Shown: positions 37,290 to 45,414 of the stretch, piece after piece
Layout of the letters: the number at the start of each line of letters is the position of its first letter
Numbering within the stretch: the first letter of the stretch is position 1
DNA from: Cumulibacter soli
GTDB taxonomy: Bacteria; Actinomycetota; Actinomycetes; Mycobacteriales; Antricoccaceae
Direction of reading: 5' to 3'
DNA length: 64,000 nucleotides
Assembly: GCF_004382795.1 (NCBI RefSeq)
Contig: NZ_SMSG01000001.1
Coordinates: 62,001-126,000 of the forward strand
The notes under the pieces: generated by a model
Database searches by the model: none
Seen by the model: only the letters and a program-made list of their open reading frames with translations
Told to the model about the DNA's origin: nothing
Program-made: the position numbers and the translations under genes

Positions 37290-37421
37290 GGCAAGGCTCC
37301 AAACTGTGGGCTCGATTCGTTGACGCACGACGCTGGCGGCTCGCCCGTCATTTGTTGTTATCCAGCAATCTACTCATTCGCATGTGGTAGAACTCGGCTA
37401 CACCGGTCATCAGGAGGAACC

Positions 37422-39041
37422 TTGCCGCCGTTCACCCACGTTCGCGATCAGGTCGTCACCGATGCGAGTTCATGGCAGGACGCGGTGAGCAGGCACGCTT
37501 GGAAGGTTCCCGAGCACTACAACATCACCGCGGACATCGTCGATTCGTGGGCACTGAGCGAGGAGCATTCCGATCGTGCGGCACTCGCGGTGCTCGACGA
37601 GAACGATCACCTCGATGAGGTCAGTTTCGGCCGACTGCGTGAGCTCACCGCCCGGCTCGGCACCGCGCTGGGTGAGCTCGGCGTGCGTCGCGCAGACGTG
37701 GTCTCGATCGTGTTGACACAGTCGATCGAGGCCGCAGTATCGCAACTCGCCGCCTACCGAATCGGCGCCATCGCCTGCCCCATCTCACACCTCTACGCCG
37801 GGGATGCGCTCATCTGGCGACTGCAACATTCGCAGACCCGAGTCGTGATCGCCAACAACGAGGCCGCCGCGGCCATTGCCGCGCGCCGCCAGGAGTTACC
37901 AGATCTGCGACACATCGTGCGCGTCGATGAACTCTGGTCGCTCATCGACCGCGCGGACGCCGATTGCTCCCCGGCGAACACTCGCGCCGAAGATCCCGCG
38001 CTGCTGATCTACACCTCAGGCACAACGGGAAACCCAAAGGGCGCCTTACATGCACATCGAGTCGCGCTCGGGCACGCGAACGTCAGCTACCTGCTCGAGG
38101 GGATCAACGAGACCGATCGCTACTACTCCCCGAACGATTGGTCCTGGATCGCCGGCGTAGGCAATGGATTGCTGGCGCCGCTCGGTTTCGGCGCGACGGT
38201 GTTGAGTATGGGTTCTCGCCCGTTCGATCCACATGCGACGGCGGATTTCATCGATACCTACCGGCCTTCGGTCGGCTACTTGCCGGTGTCCGGGATGCGA
38301 CAAATGCGGCACGTCGGCACCCGCCTCACCCACCGGTACCGCGCGATCCTCACCGGCGGCGAGACGCTCAGCGACGACCTTCGTGATTGGTGCCTGGCCA
38401 ACGTGACCGACACGATCAACAACGGATTCGGCCAGACCGAAGGGAACGACACGCTGGGGGTCGTCAGCGGCTGGGAGAACCCGCCGCCGGAGACGGTCGG
38501 GCGGGTGCTACCGGGACACGAGGCGATAGTCTCGGACGCCGAGGACGCCGAACTCCCCGACGGGACCGAAGGACAACTGCTACTACGCGAGCACGGCCGG
38601 CCAGTATTTCTGCTGGAGTACTTCAAGAATCCCGAAGCCACCGCCGAGCTCAAGAAGGCCGGCTGGATCCACACCGGCGACACGGTGAGCCGCGATGAGC
38701 GCGGATACTTCCATTTCGCCGGCCGCGGGGACGACGTCATCAAGAGCAGCGGATACCGGATTGGCCCATCGGAAATCGAGACCGTCGTCGACGCCCACCC
38801 GGACGTGCTCGAATGCGTGGTCATCGGCCTACCCGATCCCGATCGCGGGCAGGTCGTGACGGCCGTCGTCCGACTCGCTCCCGGGGCTGACGAAGCCCTC
38901 GTCCGCGAGCAGCTCATCGCCTCGACCCGCGCGAAAATCGGAAAGCACGCATACGTACGGCGCGTCGAGGTGATCGACGAGTTCCCGAAAACTGTGACCG
39001 GAAAGCCTCAACGAGCCGTCGTACGCCAGCACTTCAGTTAG
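37422..39041 (+). CDS. Acyl-CoA synthetase (AMP-forming, medium-chain/acetyl-CoA synthetase-like)
   Basis: Activates a carboxylic acid to its CoA thioester through an acyl-AMP. 539 residues: the P-loop-like IYTSGTTGNPKG near 200, NGFGQTEG near 335, the hinge GRGDDVIKSSGYRIGPSEIE near 440 and the C-terminal lysine motif TVTGKPQR near 530. The TTG start at 37422 is preceded by AGGAGG 6 bases away; the frame upstream is open only by composition. It is followed closely by an amidohydrolase gene. Divergent from the LLM gene, so this is a small catabolic island. Confidence 0.92.
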   Translation: MPPFTHVRDQVVTDASSWQDAVSRHAWKVPEHYNITADIVDSWALSEEHSDRAALAVLDENDHLDEVSFGRLRELTARLGTALGELGVRRADVVSIVLTQSIEAAVSQLAAYRIGAIACPISHLYAGDALIWRLQHSQTRVVIANNEAAAAIAARRQELPDLRHIVRVDELWSLIDRADADCSPANTRAEDPALLIYTSGTTGNPKGALHAHRVALGHANVSYLLEGINETDRYYSPNDWSWIAGVGNGLLAPLGFGATVLSMGSRPFDPHATADFIDTYRPSVGYLPVSGMRQMRHVGTRLTHRYRAILTGGETLSDDLRDWCLANVTDTINNGFGQTEGNDTLGVVSGWENPPPETVGRVLPGHEAIVSDAEDAELPDGTEGQLLLREHGRPVFLLEYFKNPEATAELKKAGWIHTGDTVSRDERGYFHFAGRGDDVIKSSGYRIGPSEIETVVDAHPDVLECVVIGLPDPDRGQVVTAVVRLAPGADEALVREQLIASTRAKIGKHAYVRRVEVIDEFPKTVTGKPQRAVVRQHFS

Positions 39042-39069
39042 CCCACTCGGGCAGAAATGGAGACACCGC

Positions 39070-40113
39070 ATGACCGAAATCGGCCTCGAACCCGATCTGC
39101 CGATCATCGATCCCCACCATCACTTGTGGGACACGACCGCACTGTCGCCTCGTCCGCAGACCACCCACCCGTTCGGAAGTATTCGCCGGACGACGCCGCG
39201 GTATCTCTTCGACGAGTTGCTTGCCGATAGCCGCGACACCGGACACAACGTGGTCGGCACCGTCTTCCTGCAATGTGGGTCGTTCTACCGAGCCGATGGC
39301 CCGGAGGAACTCAAGCCGGTCGGCGAAGTGGAGTTCGTGAACGGCGTCGCGGCCCAGTCCGCCAGCGGGCTGTACGGCCCATTCCGGGCGTGTGCGGCGA
39401 TCGTGAGCCAGGCGGACCTGACCCTTGGTTCAGCGGTCGGCGCCGTTCTCGACGCGCAGATCGCCGCCGGTAACGGGCGCTATCGGGGCATCCGCCACAT
39501 TGGCGCGTTCGACGCGGACCCGGACGTGCTCGGTCCGCTGGCACGCGCGCCGCAGGGGCTGTACGCCGACGGTACGTTCCGCGAGGGTTTCGTCGAACTC
39601 GGCAAGCGCGGGCTGACATTTGATGCGTGGGTGCTCGAGCCTCAGCTCGGCGAACTGATCGATTTGGCCCGCGCGTTTCCCGAGCAACCGATCGTGCTCG
39701 ACCACGTCGGCACACCGCTCGGTATCAGCGCCTACGAGGGTGAGCTCGATGCACGGTTCGATACCTGGGCCGCGGCTATCCGCGAACTCGCCTCGTGCCC
39801 GAATGTGACGGTGAAGCTCGGCGGGCTGGCCATGCCGTTCTGCGCACTCGATGGGGTCGGTCCGGACACCCGTGTCGGGTCCGAGGTGTTGGCAGAACTG
39901 TTCCGGCCGTACGTCGAGACCTGCATCGAGGCCTTCGGCGCACCGCGGGCGATGTTCGAGAGCAACTTCCCGGTAGATCGTTGGGGCGCTGACTACGGGA
40001 CGCTGTGGAACGCGTTCAAACTGATCGCGAAGGACGCGAGCGCGGACGAGAAACGTGACCTCTTCGCCGGAGCCGCCGCGCGGTTCTACTCGATCGAGCA
40101 CATTCTCAACTGA
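39070..40113 (+). CDS. Amidohydrolase family protein (predicted TIM-barrel metal-dependent hydrolase)
   Basis: 347 residues with the IIDPHHHLWD metal motif near 12-21, a strand histidine in IVLDHVGTP near 218, and the C-terminal FESNFPVDRWGADYG region near 298 (asparagine in place of the usual Asp). This combination marks the lactonase/decarboxylase-like amidohydrolases (COG3618 type). Likely hydrolysis of a lactone or related compound downstream or upstream of the synthetase. The gap to the synthetase is 28 bases. Confidence 0.88.
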   Translation: MTEIGLEPDLPIIDPHHHLWDTTALSPRPQTTHPFGSIRRTTPRYLFDELLADSRDTGHNVVGTVFLQCGSFYRADGPEELKPVGEVEFVNGVAAQSASGLYGPFRACAAIVSQADLTLGSAVGAVLDAQIAAGNGRYRGIRHIGAFDADPDVLGPLARAPQGLYADGTFREGFVELGKRGLTFDAWVLEPQLGELIDLARAFPEQPIVLDHVGTPLGISAYEGELDARFDTWAAAIRELASCPNVTVKLGGLAMPFCALDGVGPDTRVGSEVLAELFRPYVETCIEAFGAPRAMFESNFPVDRWGADYGTLWNAFKLIAKDASADEKRDLFAGAAARFYSIEHILN

Positions 40114-40169
40114 CACCGGCCGGCACGGACGCGCCCGCGTCCCTGCGCACATCGACGCTTCGGCGCGCC

Positions 40170-40571
40170 TCAGTCGAAGATGTCCATCAGTTCGCCGAAG
40201 AAGCTTTCCTTCTTGCCTCGCTTACCGTACTTGCCGCGGTCGTATCGCGGATCGTAATCGCGATCCCGATCGCGACCGTCATATCGACGATCGTCGTACC
40301 GGCGATCGTCATACCGCCGATCATCGCGCCGTGGATCCTCGTAGTAGCGATCATCGCGCCGGTCGTCGTCGCGACGATCGCTACGAGGCTGGCGCGGCGG
40401 CAGCGGCTGAGCGTCCTGCGGGTTGTAGTAGTTGGCCTCTGCCTGGGCTAACCGCTCGAGTTCGCCACGATCGAGGAAGATGCCACCACATTCGACGCAC
40501 TGGTCAATCACGACGTCGTTGCGCTCGTATTGATGCATCGCATTGGTGCATTTGGGACAAAGAAGATTCAC
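40170..40571 (-). CDS. Zinc-ribbon (zf-TFIIB) protein with Asp-Arg-Tyr repeat tail
   Basis: 133 residues. The N-terminal CPKC-x18-CVEC zinc ribbon with GGIFLDRGELERL (residues 5-42) is typical of zf-TFIIB proteins. From residue 65 the chain is low-complexity: the pentapeptide DDRRY recurs in tandem, then RDRDRD and a basic-aromatic GKYGKRGKK, ending FFGELMDIFD. The DNA of the repeat region is itself a short tandem array (near 40255-40390). Function unknown; the family is probably nucleic-acid associated. Confidence 0.85.
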   Translation of the reverse strand: MNLLCPKCTNAMHQYERNDVVIDQCVECGGIFLDRGELERLAQAEANYYNPQDAQPLPPRQPRSDRRDDDRRDDRYYEDPRRDDRRYDDRRYDDRRYDGRDRDRDYDPRYDRGKYGKRGKKESFFGELMDIFD

Positions 40572-40648
40572 AACAACGACGTTACCCGGATTTCAGGATG
40601 GGACGCCGTTGATCCCGCTCCCTTTGCCTGTGTACACGCTCGCGCCAG

Positions 40649-41527
40649 TTACGGTGCGGAGCGCGCGGCGTTGAGCACGTTCTCCACGAGAGTACGGCTG
40701 CAGAATCGCGCTGTCTCCACCCCGGGCCGCCTGCTGAGCGCACGCGTGGCGGCCCATGCTGTCCTCGCTGCGGTACCGAAAACTCCACGGGAATCAGGCC
40801 ACAACAGATTACGCACGACCTCGTCCGGCAGCGGGCGGGCGCGCGTTCGGCGCGCGTACGACGCTGCGACCTGCACATGCACGTCACGCAACGCGTCGCG
40901 GTGACGCAGGCTCGCTTGTGTGTCGTGGATCCGATACCGGTAACCGACCTGTGGGAGGTTCCCGATGACTCCGTGCTCAGCAACCCTGGTAATGAACTCG
41001 TAGTCCTCGGCGTACGACAGCCCGGCGTCATATCGCAGACCCGCGTCCTCCAGCACACTTCGGCGCAGCATGATGGACGCTCCACAATGACAACTCGACA
41101 GGAGTAAACGCTGACGGCACGCGGTATCCGAGACCGGCATGCGGACCGTCGCGTTGATCGCGCCAAACATTTCATAGCCGGTCCCGCACATCACTGCTTC
41201 TGGATGCTCATCCATCCATCGCATTTGCGCGGCGATTCGCCCGGGAATAGAAATATCATCGGCATCCATCCGCACGACCAGTTCGCCACGCGCGGCGTCC
41301 AGACCTCGATTGAGCGCCGCGACGACGCCCGCTTGAGGTTGGTGCAACAGTCGAATTCGATCGTCCTTCAGCGCCATTAGCTCGGCGATCCCCCGGTCGG
41401 TCGAACCGTCATCGACCACGAGTACTTCCAGGGCAGACACATCCTCTGCCAACACCGACCGCACCGCGTCCGCGATGAAACCCGCTGCATTATGCACAGG
41501 TATGAGAACAGTGACGCGCGGAGCCAT
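40649..41527 (-). CDS. Glycosyltransferase family 2
   Basis: 292 residues of GT-A fold: VTVLIPVHNAA at the N terminus, the nucleotide-sugar site VVDDGSTDRG near 37, MDADDIS (the DxD metal motif) near 90 and an acidic catalytic region SYAEDYEFITRV near 175. ATG at 41527 is chosen for AAGGG upstream. It lies 42 bases after the flippase gene and probably shares its mRNA. It likely adds sugars to a lipid-linked glycan on the inner face of the membrane. Confidence 0.9.
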   Translation of the reverse strand: MAPRVTVLIPVHNAAGFIADAVRSVLAEDVSALEVLVVDDGSTDRGIAELMALKDDRIRLLHQPQAGVVAALNRGLDAARGELVVRMDADDISIPGRIAAQMRWMDEHPEAVMCGTGYEMFGAINATVRMPVSDTACRQRLLLSSCHCGASIMLRRSVLEDAGLRYDAGLSYAEDYEFITRVAEHGVIGNLPQVGYRYRIHDTQASLRHRDALRDVHVQVAASYARRTRARPLPDEVVRNLLWPDSRGVFGTAARTAWAATRALSRRPGVETARFCSRTLVENVLNAARSAP

Positions 41528-41569
41528 GATCCCTTTCATCCCACCATCCGACTACTGCGACTACTGCGA

Positions 41570-42907
41570 CTACGCAGACGAATCCGCAGACTCGTCGCCC
41601 GTCCTCGCGCCGAGTTGCTGAGCGACCTTGCCATCGCGCACCAAGCGCGCCAGTGGTACCGCGATGATCAGGACACACAGCAGATCGGCGCTCATGATCG
41701 CGACCCCGACGCCGGTCATCCCCAATGGACCCACCAATAACAACGAACCACCGATGATGCCGATGATGCCGAGCGCCTGGACCGGGACCAACAGACGTAG
41801 TCGCCCGGCGATTCGACTGAGAGCGGCGAAGAACGAGATCACCTGCTGCAGCAGCAATGCCGGAACCATGAACAGCAGGTATCCAACGGCATCGAGATAG
41901 GCGGGTCCCACAAGCCACAGAACAAGCGGGCCACAGACCGCCAGACCTCCGATACACAGCACCGCCATCCGTCCGACTACGCGGGCCATCCGCCGCAACA
42001 AGTCGTGCCGCTCGCCTGCGGGTACTGCGGAGGCCTCAACCACGAAGGCCGACATCATCGTCGACAGCATCAGGCCCACCGAGGAGACCAATGTCCAGGC
42101 GATATTGAAGTGCGCCGCCGCGACGGGCCCTTCGGACGAGATCACGATCAGCGGTACCACCAACGGCGCGACCACGCCCATCGCCATGAGGAACACCAGC
42201 GCAACATGGTGCCTGGCCAATTCTCCGGTCGGCGGGAGTGCCGGTGGCGCAGTGGATCCCTGGCGTAGGCGCCGGGCAGCAGCAATCGTGGCGATACCGG
42301 CAGCGAGCGCCGCCAGCACGGTCCACGATCCGGTAATCGCCAGCGCACCGCCCCAACCTGCGAACAGGAATAACGGCAGGATTTTCGCGATCGACAGCAG
42401 CACATTCTTGGCCGCGACCCATTCGGGACGCCGGATCGCAGTGAGAATCGAATCAAGCAGCGCGTACAGCGTCAGGACAGCAACAGTGATCGGGAACGCG
42501 ATCTGCTGGGCCGCGTCGTCGAAGAGAGTATTCGTCGGCCCTACGAGCAGGAAAATCCCGCCAACGACCAGCCCCAGCGCGGCGGTGCCGCCGAGCCCGG
42601 CGAGCACGAAGCGCGAACGATAACGACCGGCGTCCGCGAGGAATCGTTCGTACATACCCCCCAGCGACAACCCACTGAGTGAGCTGAGCATCGTCGCGGT
42701 GCTCATGACGGCGGATGCTCGACCGACCTCAGCAGTCGGGAACAGTCGTTCGGCGATCATCCAGTACACCAGCCCGAGCACGCCCGTGAGCGCAGTCGAC
42801 ATCGACAGGGTCAGCGCGCTCGACTCCATGCCGCGGCGTCGCGCGAGCGCACGCAGGGTGCCGAGCCGTGTAGACGGCGGCACGGTTGCGAGCTCGAGAG
42901 TTCCCAT
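41570..42907 (-). CDS. Polysaccharide flippase-like membrane protein (MATE/Wzx-like)
   Basis: 445 residues with about 12-14 hydrophobic segments and few charged loops, beginning after a basic N terminus (LRALARRRGMESSALTLSMS in part). The pattern is that of the O-antigen/teichoic-acid flippase group; no specific motif is diagnostic. It is the first gene after the terminator of the adhesin gene and is followed by a family 2 glycosyltransferase, supporting a role in moving a lipid-linked glycan across the membrane. Confidence 0.85.
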   Translation of the reverse strand: MGTLELATVPPSTRLGTLRALARRRGMESSALTLSMSTALTGVLGLVYWMIAERLFPTAEVGRASAVMSTATMLSSLSGLSLGGMYERFLADAGRYRSRFVLAGLGGTAALGLVVGGIFLLVGPTNTLFDDAAQQIAFPITVAVLTLYALLDSILTAIRRPEWVAAKNVLLSIAKILPLFLFAGWGGALAITGSWTVLAALAAGIATIAAARRLRQGSTAPPALPPTGELARHHVALVFLMAMGVVAPLVVPLIVISSEGPVAAAHFNIAWTLVSSVGLMLSTMMSAFVVEASAVPAGERHDLLRRMARVVGRMAVLCIGGLAVCGPLVLWLVGPAYLDAVGYLLFMVPALLLQQVISFFAALSRIAGRLRLLVPVQALGIIGIIGGSLLLVGPLGMTGVGVAIMSADLLCVLIIAVPLARLVRDGKVAQQLGARTGDESADSSA

Positions 42908-42924
42908 TGGGTCCTTATTACATC

Positions 42925-42960
42925 GGCTACCCCACCGGCGATATCGCAGGTGGGGCAGCC
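42925..42960 (-). terminator. Inverted repeat after the WxL-type surface protein gene
   Basis: Arms 42925-42942 and 42943-42960 pair at 16 of 18 positions with essentially no loop (central GATATC). It lies 8 bases after the stop of the surface protein gene and before the flippase gene, so it should end or reduce transcription between them. Confidence 0.7.
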
Positions 42961-42968
42961 GATTGCGG

Positions 42969-45311
42969 TTAGCTCAGCGTCAGGGTCAACACCGAGGAGT
43001 ACTTACCCGCAGGCGTCGAGGTCGGCGCCTCGAGCTGTAGGGCGGCGCCCAGCCTCGCGGTGCCGGCACCGGCACCCGGCGCAGCGGATGCGAGCACGCC
43101 GCCCGTGCCCAGGCCCGTCCCGGGAGCCACGACCGCACCGTTCGAGACAGACTGGCCGTCATCGCTGTCGAGCACTTCCGGGGTCCACCCCAGGTACTTC
43201 GCCGCGATCGATCCATCCTTCGAGGAGAAGTCGCCCGCGGATCCGGTCAGGGTCCAGCCCGGGTTCTGCTCGACGCGCAAGTCGGTAACGGTCACCTGCG
43301 GCAGGTAGCCGTCAGCGACGAGCGCACTCGCCTCCGATGACAGCTTCGCTTCCCCGAGGTCAGCGGTCGTCGAGTCCACCGCCAGCGACAGTCCGCCGGT
43401 CGACGGAATGCCGACGACAACCTCGACATCGGCGGACGTCGGCTGCGTGGGCTCGTCCGGATCGTCGGGATCCTCAGGGTCGGTCGGATCCTCGCCATCT
43501 GCGATCGCGACTGACGACCAGCTGTAGACATCGCCGCGCCAGTCCATGATCACCAGGTCATGTGCGCCGGCCGGCGTGTCCTGCGGCAATGCCACGTTCA
43601 GCGCACCGCCGGAACCGACGTTGTGCCAGCCGAGGAACTGGCCACAGAACCACACGCCGAAGTCGCGACCGCTCAGGGTTCCAGGAACGCTCAGATTCAG
43701 TTCCTGACCTACCTGCGCCGACGCCGGAGCGTCCACGACATCCTGCTTCGCCGGATCCAGGTCGCCCAGCGCGGGAACCTCGGCCTTGGTGGTCTTGACC
43801 GCGAGGGTCACCGCAGTGACCGGTTCGCTGTCGAGGAAGTGCAGCGTGTGCCAGCCCGCCGCGGTCAGTTCGCCCGCGTCGCTGACGATCGGGATCCTGA
43901 TTGGTTCATCACTGAACTCGCCGTTGCCGTCGACGACGATACGATCGTCGATTACCTCAGAACCGTTCTCGCGCAGCATCCCGTACGCGTCCTTGTCCAT
44001 TTTCACCGCGATCTGCTGTCCGGGAGTGAAACCGCTACCGGAGACGGTCACGACCTCGCCTGGGGTGAGGTCGCCGTCGGCATTGACGGTGATCTCGGCA
44101 CCGGCGGGCTTCGGGTCAGGAACCGTCGGCTTGTCGGGATCGGTTGGCTCGTCCGGGTCGTCCGGATCGTCCGGGTCGTCGGGATCCGTCGGCTCCCCGT
44201 CCTTGACGGTGATCTTCCAGATCTGGTCGGCTCCGTTGGCGCCGGCGCCGCTCTTGTCGACGGCGTACACCGCGCCCTTGGCCACCATCAGATGGTTGGG
44301 GGTGGAGCCGACCGGGATCTCAGCCACCGGGCTGTTGTCCTCGGCAGATGTCACGAATACCTGCGATCCGTAGAAGCCCGCATGGAACACCAGGTCGTGC
44401 TCGGCGTCAAACGCGCTATTGAGCAGACCGACTGGGGCTTCGGTGCGCTGGGTTGCGCCCGTTGCCAGGTCCATCATGACGACATCGCTGCTGTCCTGGC
44501 TGGAGATGTACGCGCGGTTGCGCTCCGGGTCTACCGTGATGCCCGACGCGCGGGCGCCACCGGACGTGCCGACCTTCCGGTTGGACTGCGCGATGTTGTC
44601 CAGCTCGTAGACGTCACCGGTCTCCAGGCTGACGGTGTACAACTTCGAAGTGGTCTCGTTCTCGATGAGTTCGATGGACATCGGAGACGCACCGCCACCG
44701 AGATTGATCACCTTCGTCTCGTACGACGTGGTGTCGATCTTGGTGATCGTGTGGTTGTACGGGTCGCTGACGTACGCGAATCCGCGGTACTCATCGATCT
44801 CGACATCACGGGGATGGTCCGGCACCGAGATTGTAGTGAGTTGCTCGCCACTGTCTTGGTCGAATACCGATACCTTGCCCGAGCCGTCGCCATACATGCC
44901 CTCACGGGTGTCGGTCGTCCACACCGTGTTGTGGGTGTCATCGACGGCGACGCCGTATACGGCCTGCTTGCGATCGGCCGGGTCGTCCTCGGTACCTGCG
45001 CCCACCGTGGGAGCGTCGTACTTGTCGAGCACTTCGAGTGTGTCCGGGTCGATCTTGTAGAGCGCCGATTGGGTGATCGGTGGCCGCCCGACAGCGGTCG
45101 TCGCCCAGATCACGTCGTTCTTCTCGGAGTACGCCACCTGATAGAGCCCTGGTCCTACCGAGGCGCTTTGCGTCTCGAACTCGAAACCGTCGCCTTCGAC
45201 GGTTGCCGCGGACGCAGTGGTCGCGCCCATGCCGGCGAGGCCCGCCGCCAGCGCGACGGAGGCGACAATTGCCACGCTCCTGCGTCGAGGTCTGGTCTTG
45301 GTTATGGACAT
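42969..45311 (-). CDS. Secreted beta-propeller and Ig-like surface protein with WxL-like C-terminal domain
   Basis: 780 residues. A Sec signal (RRRSVAIVASVALAAGLAGM, cleavage near ASA-A 36) is followed by a YncE/SMP-30-like propeller (about 45-365: repeats such as GVAVDDTHNTVWTTD, SGITVDPERNRAYISSQ). Then come Asp-Pro linkers (DPDDPDDPDEP near 375 and again near 615), two Ig-like modules (ITVNADGDLTPGEVVTVSGSG near 400 in part) and a final 155-residue domain with NPGWTLTG, YLGWTP and a YSSVLTLTLS end, resembling WxL wall-binding domains. So it is exported and probably held on the wall non-covalently. Iron boxes lie upstream (45371-45414). WxL identity of the last domain is my inference; the second WxL motif is not intact. 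Confidence 0.8.
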   Translation of the reverse strand: MSITKTRPRRRSVAIVASVALAAGLAGMGATTASAATVEGDGFEFETQSASVGPGLYQVAYSEKNDVIWATTAVGRPPITQSALYKIDPDTLEVLDKYDAPTVGAGTEDDPADRKQAVYGVAVDDTHNTVWTTDTREGMYGDGSGKVSVFDQDSGEQLTTISVPDHPRDVEIDEYRGFAYVSDPYNHTITKIDTTSYETKVINLGGGASPMSIELIENETTSKLYTVSLETGDVYELDNIAQSNRKVGTSGGARASGITVDPERNRAYISSQDSSDVVMMDLATGATQRTEAPVGLLNSAFDAEHDLVFHAGFYGSQVFVTSAEDNSPVAEIPVGSTPNHLMVAKGAVYAVDKSGAGANGADQIWKITVKDGEPTDPDDPDDPDDPDEPTDPDKPTVPDPKPAGAEITVNADGDLTPGEVVTVSGSGFTPGQQIAVKMDKDAYGMLRENGSEVIDDRIVVDGNGEFSDEPIRIPIVSDAGELTAAGWHTLHFLDSEPVTAVTLAVKTTKAEVPALGDLDPAKQDVVDAPASAQVGQELNLSVPGTLSGRDFGVWFCGQFLGWHNVGSGGALNVALPQDTPAGAHDLVIMDWRGDVYSWSSVAIADGEDPTDPEDPDDPDEPTQPTSADVEVVVGIPSTGGLSLAVDSTTADLGEAKLSSEASALVADGYLPQVTVTDLRVEQNPGWTLTGSAGDFSSKDGSIAAKYLGWTPEVLDSDDGQSVSNGAVVAPGTGLGTGGVLASAAPGAGAGTARLGAALQLEAPTSTPAGKYSSVLTLTLS

Positions 45312-45370
45312 ATCCGTATACCGTCTCCCTCTCTCGGCGAGCGCCGCGACTCGGTCGCCCGCGATTGGTG

Positions 45371-45388
45371 TTAGGCAAGCCTAAGCAC
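45371..45388. promoter_or_regulatory. DtxR/IdeR-type iron box 1 (surface protein/A-T-TE divergent promoters)
   Basis: TTAGGCAAGCCTAA (45371-45384) is a perfect palindrome fitting the TTAGG-N4-CCTAA core of the DtxR/IdeR operator. It lies 60 bases upstream of the surface protein ATG. Confidence 0.75.
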
Positions 45389-45395
45389 AACTTCG

Positions 45396-45414
45396 TTAGG
45401 CTATCCTAACTAAC
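45396..45414. promoter_or_regulatory. DtxR/IdeR-type iron box 2, touching the A-T-TE start codon
   Basis: GTTAGGCTATCCTAAC (45395-45410) is a perfect palindrome with the same TTAGG-N4-CCTAA core, centred 25 bases from box 1. It ends just before the ATG at 45415. The sequence TATCCT inside it could be a -10 for a leaderless message. Binding would shut both divergent genes when iron is plentiful. Confidence 0.75.

Noticed and set aside
40255-40390. Short tandem DNA repeats that could suggest a CRISPR array
   Set aside because: Repeat units are about 15 bases, in frame with a protein repeat, with no spacers; no cas genes are present.
43560-45374. A 604-codon open frame on the plus strand
   Set aside because: It is antisense to the surface-protein gene, which has a signal peptide, motifs and a terminator. 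Long antisense frames are expected at this GC content.
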